From IMG/VR virus record IMGVR_UViG_3300042731_004648, positions 1-27,873 of that record: a DNA stretch of 27,873 nucleotides, one strand, 5' to 3'. This document shows positions 14,995-22,600 of this stretch, piece by piece (the stretch's first letter is position 1; every line of letters starts with the position of its first letter). Source of the DNA: a virus. Below the pieces are notes generated by a model. The model searched no databases. It saw only the letters and a list, made by a program, of their open reading frames with translations, and was not told the DNA's origin. The position numbers and the translations under genes were made by a program.

Positions 14995-16360
14995 GAAGAC
15001 GCAGCTCCTGGAGGTCTGGGATCCCAGCCTCCCTCTGCCGCCCATGAATGTGATGGCGATCCGCTCTCACATCCCTGGGACGGTGGACATCCGCTGGGAT
15101 GACCCCGGTTCGCTCCCCGCGAACATCAGCTTCCCGGTGAAGGGCGTCAACGTCTACCGTGCCTTCGACTCGCACTTCGGACCCTACGTCCGCCTCAATG
15201 AGGCGCCGATCCAGGCTGCCTTCTGGCGCGACCACACCCAGCTCGAGTGGGTCCACGGCGAGATCGTCACGAACGACCGCTGGATCTACCGCGGCGACCA
15301 GCCGACCAGCGAGCCTGGGTGGCTCCCAGCCTACATCTTCCAGACGAAGCATCCGTTCGTGAAGGCCGACACGCGCGGCTACACGACCAGCAATCCCGAC
15401 CACCTGCATACCTCGGATCCCCGGGACGTCACCGTCACCATCGACGACGTGCCCGTGGCTCCGACAGCGGTGGTGGGGGCCAGCGGCGAGGTCTCACTCC
15501 AGGTCATCAGCGATCCCGAGCCGCTGACCGAGACCATCACGCCGTCTCGGCTGCCGGGGCCGGACAGCGTCGTCAGGTGCTCCTACTGGCGGGTGCGGCA
15601 GGCGGTCCGCACGGACCTGTGGAACCGCATCTTCTACCGGGTCACCACCGTCGCCGAGGTGGACGGCCAGCTCGTCGAGACGCCCCTCACGAGCGACCAG
15701 GTGAAGACGGCGACTCCGCTCCAGACGGAGCCCCTGGACTACGTCTGGGAGGAGGCCGTCAGGCGCAACCGCTGGATCGCCTACCAGGGCGGAGAGCGGG
15801 TCAAGGTCTTCATCCGGAAGGCCAACGGGGCGCTCTGTTCCTGTGTGGACCTGAACCATCGGCAACTCCCCAAGGCTGACTGCGGGGTCTGCTTCGGAAC
15901 GTCGATCCGTGGTGGGTACGAAGGTCCCTACGAGATCATCGTGCCCCCCGACGAGTCACCAAAGGAGAAGCGCTGGCAAGCCACAGGCATCACCCCGTCT
16001 CAGGTGAGATCTGTTTGGACTGGTCCGGTTCCGCTGCTCAGCCAGCGGGACTTCATCGTCCATCAGAACGGAGACCGCTACGCCATCGGGCCGGTCACGA
16101 CGTACACGGCTCGGGGGGCCATCCTCCAACAGCACTTCGATATGTCGATGCTGGGTGAGCTGGACATCCGCTACAAGGTGCCCATCGCGGGGACCGATCT
16201 GCTAGCCTATCCGGAGACGCGCACCGCGTCTCCGACGGGCGGGGACAACGCGACCGACCAGCTCATTCACCCGCAGATCACCGAGGACATCAACGTGCCT
16301 GACGGGCACGAGCACCGGGGCAACACCCCGACCTTCGAGAACATCCGCCATGACGGGTAG
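14975..16360 (+). CDS. Four-Cys phage structural protein (neck/connector region)
   Basis: A 461-residue protein starting at GTG 14975, with GAGGAG four bases before it, inside the end of the previous gene. The N-terminal ~130 residues look like a fibronectin-type or other beta-sandwich fold (VDIRWDDPGSLPAN ... KGVNVYRAFDSHFGPYVRLN). Residues ~148-215 (DPRDVTVTIDDVPVAPTAV ... VVRCSYWRV) resemble repeated modules in the tail sheath. A probable zinc knuckle follows: Cys288, Cys290, Cys303, Cys306, in CSCVDL ... CGVCFGTSIRGGYEGPYEI. From memory, a C..C-x-GTGxxGGYxGP pattern occurs in large-myophage structural proteins of unknown function. Its place between adaptor-like and tail-completion-like genes suggests a neck component. 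Confidence 0.6.
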   Translation: MANPPDRKTQLLEVWDPSLPLPPMNVMAIRSHIPGTVDIRWDDPGSLPANISFPVKGVNVYRAFDSHFGPYVRLNEAPIQAAFWRDHTQLEWVHGEIVTNDRWIYRGDQPTSEPGWLPAYIFQTKHPFVKADTRGYTTSNPDHLHTSDPRDVTVTIDDVPVAPTAVVGASGEVSLQVISDPEPLTETITPSRLPGPDSVVRCSYWRVRQAVRTDLWNRIFYRVTTVAEVDGQLVETPLTSDQVKTATPLQTEPLDYVWEEAVRRNRWIAYQGGERVKVFIRKANGALCSCVDLNHRQLPKADCGVCFGTSIRGGYEGPYEIIVPPDESPKEKRWQATGITPSQVRSVWTGPVPLLSQRDFIVHQNGDRYAIGPVTTYTARGAILQQHFDMSMLGELDIRYKVPIAGTDLLAYPETRTASPTGGDNATDQLIHPQITEDINVPDGHEHRGNTPTFENIRHDG

Positions 16361-16721
16361 CGACTTCCTCAGCCTTCAACGGTCCGCCTGGGACGAGTTC
16401 GATAAGCGGGCCTCCGTGCGTCGTCTGGCGGGTCGGATCGATCCGAAGACCAAGTCCGGGGTGAAGCGGGAGCTGCAACGGCTCACAGGACGTCACCGTC
16501 GGCGGGGAGAGGCTCTGTCCCGGTTGATCGGGGCGTTGGACCTCTACGACCTCGGCACGGTGGACATCATCGCCCCCTGGCAGCTCGACACGCCGACGGG
16601 ACTGCACTCCTTCCGCTTGGAGCAGACGGCACCGACCGTGGCTCCCATCACCGACACCGAGCTGGTCGTGACCTGGGAGAAGGTCGATGGCGGCTACCAG
16701 ATCGGGTTCGAGCTGACATGA
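16350..16721 (+). CDS. Small unknown neck-region protein
   Basis: A 123-residue protein. The N-terminal half is basic and helical (RRLAGRIDPKTKSGVKRELQRLTGRHRRRGEALSRLI). The C-terminal half is strand-rich (TVDIIAPWQLD, TELVVTWEKVDGGYQIGFEL). It overlaps the previous gene by 11 bases and the next by four (ATGA), so translation is coupled on both sides. No family is recognised. Its tight coupling to the gp10-like gene suggests the two products act together. Confidence 0.65.
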   Translation: MTGSDFLSLQRSAWDEFDKRASVRRLAGRIDPKTKSGVKRELQRLTGRHRRRGEALSRLIGALDLYDLGTVDIIAPWQLDTPTGLHSFRLEQTAPTVAPITDTELVVTWEKVDGGYQIGFELT

Positions 16722-17224
16722 GCGGCGAGGTCTCCATCGAGCGCAGCTTCTACTTCGCTCCCTTCGCCAGGGCGACGCGAGCAAAGGTCACACTGTTTCG
16801 GCGTCGCGCCCAGGTACTCGACTTCGCCGGCCGAGAGGCCATCAAGGAGATCCAGAAGGAGATCCGGAGGTCCAGCTGGCTTCATCCGCCCAAGCGGCTT
16901 CTGAAGAGCTGGTCGTACAAGGTCGGGCCGAATACGGTGAAGATCTCGTCGGACCACCCGGCCGCCAAGTTTCTGGACGAGGGGGTGAAGCGGCACCAGA
17001 TGTCGCCGCCGCGCCGTCGCGTCCCCATCATCACTGACGACGGCCGTCTCATCTTCCGAGACATGACTGCGAAGTCGCTGGCCGACGGACGGTGGATTCA
17101 TCCCGGCTACCACGGAAAGCACTTCCTTCGCCGGGGAGCAAAGAAGGCGCGAGAGCGCATCAAGCAGATCCTCGCCGACAACGTCATCGCGCAGGTCGGT
17201 GAGATCATGGGCTTCAGGAGGTAG
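16718..17224 (+). CDS. HK97-gp10-like tail completion protein
   Basis: A 168-residue protein. It has the hallmark layout of HK97-gp10/tail-completion proteins: an N-terminal helix with basic residues (DFAGREAIKEIQKEIRRSSW), a strand pair ending in HPAAKFLDEGVKRHQMSP (~99-116; family pattern 'HPYAxYlExGTxxHxixP'), a second HPG motif in RWIHPGYHGKHFLRRGAKKA, and a closing basic helix (ARERIKQIL). In other phages this protein sits at the head-tail interface or completes the tail. It overlaps the previous gene (ATGA) and is followed after 5 bp by the Lys-rich repeat protein. Confidence 0.7.
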   Translation: MSGEVSIERSFYFAPFARATRAKVTLFRRRAQVLDFAGREAIKEIQKEIRRSSWLHPPKRLLKSWSYKVGPNTVKISSDHPAAKFLDEGVKRHQMSPPRRRVPIITDDGRLIFRDMTAKSLADGRWIHPGYHGKHFLRRGAKKARERIKQILADNVIAQVGEIMGFRR

Positions 17225-17229
17225 CAACA

Positions 17230-17787
17230 ATGCACGTGAAAGGTCTCAAGGAGGGTGATACGACTCTGGCCGACATCGGCATGGTCGTCCCCGAGGGTAA
17301 GATCGTGAACATTCCTCACAACCTAGCCCGGCGGTCGAAGGACCTCCAGGCGGCTATCGACGCGGGTGACGTCCATCCGTCGGCGACCAAGGCGGCTCAG
17401 GACGCTCACCGGAACGCTCCCAAGATGGCTCCCCGGCCTCCCCTTCCGCCGCGGGCGGCTCCGCGTCAGGTTCCCAGTCCGGTGCAGGAGATCGCCGAGC
17501 TGAAGCGGGCGGTGGACCAGCTCATCAAGCGCGTGGGCAAGCTGGAGGGAGACAACGAGTCCCTCAAGGCCAAGGTCGCGTCACTGGAGCCGGCCAAGGT
17601 CGCGTCACTGGAGCCGGCCAAGGTCGCGTCACTGGAGCCGGCCAAGAAGGAGCCGGCCAAGAAGGAGCCGGCCAAGAAGGAGCCGGCCAAGAAGGAGCCG
17701 GCCAAGAAGGAGCCGGCCAAGAAGACCACCGCGAAGAAGGCGCCGGCCAAGAAGACCACCGCGAAGAAGGCGGGCGACAAGGAGTAG
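17230..17787 (+). CDS. Coiled-coil protein with Lys-rich (KKEPA) repeat tail
   Basis: A 185-residue protein. The N-terminal ~55 residues form a small domain ([30 protein letters not shown]) of a sort often seen in phage structural genes. A Pro-rich linker (~68-84) follows, then a heptad-like coiled coil (~86-120, [25 protein letters not shown]). After that come three VASLEPAK units and five KKEPA units, and the tail alternates KKTTA with KKAPA. The tail looks like the Lys/Ala/Pro-rich tails of histone H1-like and some actinobacterial HU proteins, so DNA binding is possible, but so is a plain charged linker. SD AGGAGG overlaps the upstream stop codon. Confidence 0.7.
   Translation: MHVKGLKEGDTTLADIGMVVPEGKIVNIPHNLARRSKDLQAAIDAGDVHPSATKAAQDAHRNAPKMAPRPPLPPRAAPRQVPSPVQEIAELKRAVDQLIKRVGKLEGDNESLKAKVASLEPAKVASLEPAKVASLEPAKKEPAKKEPAKKEPAKKEPAKKEPAKKTTAKKAPAKKTTAKKAGDKE
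17572..17718 (+). repeat. Two coding tandem-repeat arrays (3 x 24 bp, 5 x 15 bp)
   Basis: Three identical 24-bp units (17572-17595, 17596-17619, 17620-17643) encode KVASLEPA. Five identical 15-bp units (17644-17658 to 17704-17718) encode KKEPA. The perfect identity shows recent expansion or slippage. Both unit lengths are multiples of three, so length can change without loss of frame. Confidence 0.92.
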
Positions 17788-17790
17788 CTC

Positions 17791-19053
17791 GTGTTCTTCG
17801 TCCTCGGCAGCGCGGTCAAGCGCAGGATCATGCACGAGCTTCGGCACGCCTTCAGCAGGCACCCGATCTACCGCAAGATCGTGCCCTTCATCCAGCAGCA
17901 GTACGTCTTCAAGGAGCGGCCTCAGTTCGGGATCGTCATCAAGACGGCCTCGGCGACGCCGGCCTTGCTCTCGGCGGACCACTTCGTGGGAACCATCGTG
18001 AGCCACGTCATGCTGGCGACTGCCGAGGGCCGTCCCGGCCAGTCCATCGAGTGGGTCCGTGAGGACGTGCAGGCGGTCAAAGCCAACGGGGACGTCTTCC
18101 CTTCGCCTCCGGGTGTGTACTTCGTCGAGATCCTGAAGGAGCCAGAGGACACTCAGGAGGGGCGTCAGTACGGGTCCTTCAAGGTGGACGTCTTCCTGAC
18201 GGTCCATGACGAGCGGGTGCTGGAGTGGACCAATGCGGTGACGCCGGCCGGAACTCAGTTCCAGCTCGCCCACACGCCAGCCCAGGGAACCGTCTTCGTC
18301 TCCCAGGACAGGAAGTGGCCGCTGACGGAGGGCACTGAGTACGAGATCGACTACACTCACGGCACGCTGACGCTGCTCCGAGACACCGACCCCAGGGTGG
18401 ACATCTTCATCGACTACCGCTGGTTCCTGGAGACCCGCGGGCCGTTCGACATCGACTGGAACACGGCGGACAACCAGGCGATCCCCGGGGTTGTCATGGC
18501 CTTCGGTCGCCGCGTCCAGGCGGAGGGCGTCACGGCCGAAGGTGAGCAGCAGATCGGCGACAAGCAAGCCATCGTCGTCACCGGTCATCGTGTCGAGGCG
18601 GCCGACGAGTACGGCGGTCAGACCGAGATCTCGGTAGACTTCGACGTTATCGCCCGAGACCCGACGCAGATGGAGGAGGTGGCCGATCTGGTCTTCTTCC
18701 ACCTCTGGGCGGAGCGGCGGCTCAAGCTGGCCGACGACGGGCTCGTCCTCACCGACTTCAGCTTGGGTGGCGAGGTCGAGGAGAGCTACGACGAGACCGA
18801 GCAGACCTTCTACTACAACACCACCTTCTCGATGACGGTCCGGACGGACTGGGCGATCTTCGTTCCGAAGCCGCTGACCTTCCGGCACATCAGCTACATG
18901 AGCCAGGACTCAAAGGAGCACATGGCCCTGCTCAACGACGAGCAGGCTGCCCGTCTCCAGTCTGAGCTGGAGATGGACCGGAACCTGGGGCTCACGCTGA
19001 ACAACCGGATGCACCTCCGCGACCGGACCTGGAACTACGAGAGCATCGCCTAG
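17791..19053 (+). CDS. Probable tail terminator / sheath-stabiliser protein
   Basis: A 420-residue protein starting at GTG 17791 with AAGGAG six bases upstream. The N-terminal part ([35 protein letters not shown]) is helix plus strand. The middle contains a beta module ([28 protein letters not shown] ... [28 protein letters not shown]) like those in the sheath. The C-terminal third ([49 protein letters not shown]) is acidic, with a helix followed by strands. It lies between the gp10-like tail-completion gene and the sheath gene, where myophages usually encode a tail terminator or T4-gp15-like sheath stabiliser. That placement is the main reason for the call; the family was not confirmed. Confidence 0.55.
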   Translation: MFFVLGSAVKRRIMHELRHAFSRHPIYRKIVPFIQQQYVFKERPQFGIVIKTASATPALLSADHFVGTIVSHVMLATAEGRPGQSIEWVREDVQAVKANGDVFPSPPGVYFVEILKEPEDTQEGRQYGSFKVDVFLTVHDERVLEWTNAVTPAGTQFQLAHTPAQGTVFVSQDRKWPLTEGTEYEIDYTHGTLTLLRDTDPRVDIFIDYRWFLETRGPFDIDWNTADNQAIPGVVMAFGRRVQAEGVTAEGEQQIGDKQAIVVTGHRVEAADEYGGQTEISVDFDVIARDPTQMEEVADLVFFHLWAERRLKLADDGLVLTDFSLGGEVEESYDETEQTFYYNTTFSMTVRTDWAIFVPKPLTFRHISYMSQDSKEHMALLNDEQAARLQSELEMDRNLGLTLNNRMHLRDRTWNYESIA

Positions 19054-19062
19054 CGCGAATCT

Positions 19063-19070
19063 GTTGATAG
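19063..19070 (+). promoter_or_regulatory. GTTGATAG element before 19097
   Basis: An exact GTTGATAG copy, 26 bases before the ATG at 19097, preceded by GAATCT as in the other copies (AATCC/AAACT). Unlike the other four, I find no convincing stem around a 13-15 nt loop; only a 4-bp ATCT/AGAT is possible. The SD (GGAGG, 19085-19089) is separate. The TTG within this motif is in frame with the next gene but is not a credible start. Confidence 0.45.
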
Positions 19071-19096
19071 ATGAGCATGGGTACGGAGGCGTGTCC

Positions 19097-19555
19097 ATGC
19101 CCATCCATGAGTACAAGTGCGAGCCCTGCGACGTTGTCTTCGAGCAGTTCTTCAAGACCCGCTCGGAGGTGACGGACCAGTATCCCTGCTGCTTCTGCGG
19201 AGCACCGGCCACGAAGGTCATCTCGGCCGCCAACTTCACGTGGGGCACCCCCACGATGACTCGGGACGGCAACTCCGGAGTCTACGCGGTGGACTTCAAC
19301 CTCGACCAGGTGGTCGGCCGCGATGCCAAGAAGCGCAAGCTCCACGTCGAGCAGCGCGAGAAGGCGAAGCGGGAGGCTCGCCGCCAGTCCCCGTCGGGGG
19401 TCCTGACCCGCGACAGGAACGGTGAGTACACGGGCACGCCTCAGAAGATCGTCTCGGCCCGCAACACGCTGGCCGGACACGTGAACCAAGCCTACCGAGA
19501 TGCCCGGTCTGGGCGTGGCGGGTGGCGCGAGGGTGAGAGCCCTTCTCCTTCGTAG
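19097..19555 (+). CDS. FmdB-type zinc-ribbon protein (second of two)
   Basis: A 152-residue protein with an N-terminal zinc ribbon typical of FmdB-like proteins: MPIHEYKCEPC (Cys8/Cys11) and CCFCG (Cys31/32, Cys34). A basic, extended C-terminal part follows (RDAKKRKLHVEQREKAKREARRQ). It is a distant relative of the gene at 8282. Like that gene it is the first after a GTTGATAG element. It directly precedes the sheath gene with a 105-bp gap. ATG 19097, with GGAGG 7 bases before it, is chosen over an in-frame TTG at 19064 that lies inside the conserved element. Confidence 0.72.
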   Translation: MPIHEYKCEPCDVVFEQFFKTRSEVTDQYPCCFCGAPATKVISAANFTWGTPTMTRDGNSGVYAVDFNLDQVVGRDAKKRKLHVEQREKAKREARRQSPSGVLTRDRNGEYTGTPQKIVSARNTLAGHVNQAYRDARSGRGGWREGESPSPS

Positions 19556-19560
19556 GAGCA

Positions 19561-19572
19561 GCCCTTCGGGGC
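19561..19572 (+). other. UUCG-tetraloop hairpin before the sheath gene
   Basis: GCCC-TTCG-GGGC forms a short, very stable C(UUCG)G tetraloop hairpin six bases after the second zinc-ribbon stop codon. No T-run follows. It may stabilise or mark an RNA end. The rest of the 105-bp gap (19573-19660) holds the SD of the sheath gene (TAGGAGAGG) and no other clear signal. Confidence 0.45.
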
Positions 19573-19660
19573 GGAGATGTACCTCGGATCGTCGCAGCTC
19601 ATCGGGCGTTCGTCCGGCAGATGAAGACACACGACTCACACTCGTAGGAGAGGTCCTGAC

Positions 19661-22600
19661 ATGACCGCACTGAATCTCGGCGGCTACCTTCCCCCCGGCG
19701 TCTACACGAGAACCATCAACGAGCAGCAGATCGCTGCGCTGCTCACGTCGCTCCGCCTCCCGGTCTTCATCGGGGTCGGCACGGAGGAACTGACGCAGAC
19801 CGGGATCGAGGTGGTCCGCGGCAGCTCGTCCTCGGTGGACAACCTCATCACGGCCGAAGATGTCTCGGCTCGGTTCGTCGTGGACGACACGGACCCGAAC
19901 AACCCGGTCCTCGGGTCCGTCAGCGGCGCTGTGCTGACCTTCATCGTCCGCAACCTGCCGATTGTGGATGGCACCGGCGCCGGACGGACGACGACCGACC
20001 CCAACGACCTCTCGGTCACAGTGGATGGCGTTCCGGTGGTGATCGCCTCGGTGAACGGCGCCACGGGTCGTGTCACGCTCCAGACCTACCCGCCCGCGGG
20101 CTCCGAGGTCCGCTGCACCTACTTCTTCAACCGCACCGACACGCGCATCACCGATGACCTGAGCGACCAGGTCACCGACGGTGCCGCGACGATGCGCTTC
20201 GTCTCCGAGGCGACTTACGTCGTCACCGAGGGCGTCAACGACAACCTCATCTTCACGGTGGACGGCGTCGAGTGGGACGTCACGATCCCGCCGGCCTCCT
20301 ACTCGGCCGCGAGCCTCAAGGCGATCATCGACGGTCTCTCGATCACGGGTCTGACCGTCTCGACCGAAGCGACGGAGACGGGCGGCACGCGCCTCGTCTT
20401 TTCGTCCGCCCATCAGATCGTCATGGGCAGCGGCACCTTCAACGCCGTCTCGGGCCTGGCGAACGGCGCCTCGACGAACCGCAACACCGTGTTCACCACG
20501 TTCCAGGGTCCGATCGTCACGGGCTCGAACGGCGGCATCGCCACGACCGATCCGTCCCACGTCACCGTGCTCGTGGACGGTGTCCAGGTCATCCCGACGG
20601 CGGTAGACGGCAGCGCTCGTCGGATCACCTTGGTGGAGGCTCCGGCTGACGGCGCCACCGTGCTCGTCACGTACTACTTCAACACCTTCCAGGACACCTA
20701 CGACCACCTCCCCAACACCGACGTCACGTCCATCATCCGCGCCGGCTATGCGGAGGGTCGCAGCGACTTCGCGGACGGCCAGGACTTCGTGCTGGCGAAC
20801 GACCATATCAACTGGGGAACGGCGGTCGCCGTCGAGTCGGGCCTGTCGGCCGGGACCAGCTCGCAGATCTTCGGCTCCGTACAGATCGTCCCGACCCTCG
20901 TGGACGACTACCAGTACCTCGCGGAGGTCTCGCGCTACATCGACACGAGCGTTCTGCCGGCGGTCCGTCGTCAGAACGAGTTCGTGCTGGGCGACATCCC
21001 GACGACCGGCAACGGCCGTGACACCCCGCTGGGAATCGACCTGCACCAGACCATCACCAACGACCGCATCGACCTGCCGACCAACCGGCCGGATCTGGTC
21101 TCGGTCGTCGGCGCTCCCACGCTCTTCGAGGCGACCCTGGCGACGGCTCTCACCTCGTTGGAGGTGGACAGCTCGACCCGCCGCGTGAAGACCAAAGAGT
21201 ATGTGGCCCCGGACGATCTCGTCTTCGCCACGTACTTCTACAACCGGATCTCGGACGACACGTTCACGCTCACGGTCGTGGCCCCCGGTGGCACGGGCGT
21301 CGGCTCCTATCAGGTCTCGTCGGCTCTCCGCGGCGGCTCCCTGCTGCACCAGGTCCGCTTCGGCGCCAAGGGCGGCGGACTCACCGAGAACGTCGTCTTC
21401 CCGCGCGGCTTCGATCAGCTCCACGGCATCATCCACACGGGTGGCGGCACGGTGGGCGCGGTCAACGAGGTCGTGACCGTCACGTTCCTGTCGGTGGCGG
21501 CCACGCCGGCCAGCTACACCACCGGATCGTCCGATCTGTATCTGCTCTACGCGGGCGCTTCGGACGAGATGGCGATGGACGTGGACGCCGCGGGCGCCTT
21601 CACTGTGGACATGGACTCCCCGGCCGTCGGCGGCGTCGTGAGCGACGTGGACTACTTCGACGCCGCCCCGAACCTCATCGCCGACATCGTCGCGGCCACC
21701 AACGACGTTCTGGAGCTGGAGGTCACCTACATCGACGGCAGCGGCAACCTCCAGACCGACACGCTGACGGTCACCTTCACGACCAACTTGCCGAACCCGG
21801 CTCCTGCCGATCTCGTCACCGACATCAACGCGGCGGCCGTGGCTCAGTGGGGCGCGGGCTCCGACATCGTGGCCGTGGTTTCGTCTCTCGGCCGGTCCCG
21901 CCTCTACTTGCGCGTCGCGCAGATCGGCACCGAGGTCCAGCTCCCGGGGACCGTCTGGCCGGCTCTGAACTGGCAGTTCGACTCCAAGGCGTCGATCCGC
22001 ATCCTGACCAGCTCGACGGCGGCGGCCGACATCGGCTTCCCGTCCTCCAAGCAGAACGTCACCTGGGCCGCCGCGCCGTCGGCGGTCGTGGATCCCGCGA
22101 CGATCCTCGGCTCCCAGGCAGCGGGCCTCGGCTTCACGGTCGCGGCCACGAACGACACGCTCGACCTCACCGTGAACGGCTCGCCGATCTCGCTGACCGT
22201 GCCGTCGTCGCTCTACGGTACCTACTCGGCCAACGCGATGGCCGGCGTGCTGAACCACCTCATGGCGGTCGAGCTGGGCCTCACGACCGACGTGGTCGCC
22301 GCGGACGGTCCGGTCAGCCACCTCGCTTCCCCCTCGCCGATCCTGACGACCGGCGGCGCTGGCATCTTCTCGGCAGGCGACGTCGGCAAGAGCATCGTCG
22401 TTGCGGGTTCGGCGGATCCGCTGAACGACGGTGCCTACACCATCGTCGGCTTCACCAACCCCAACAACGTCACGCTGGATCGGGCTTTTGCCGGTGCGGC
22501 CGACGTGGCCGTTCCGGTCGTTACGATGGGGATGCAGAGCTTCGCCTCGGCGGCCTACAACACCTACATCCGCATCACATCGGTGGACACCACGATCCCG

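Noticed and set aside
19577-19624. Fifteen-codon ATG frame in the gap before the sheath gene
   Set aside because: GGCGGAG adjoins the ATG directly, so spacing is poor, and the product has no feature. Likely chance.
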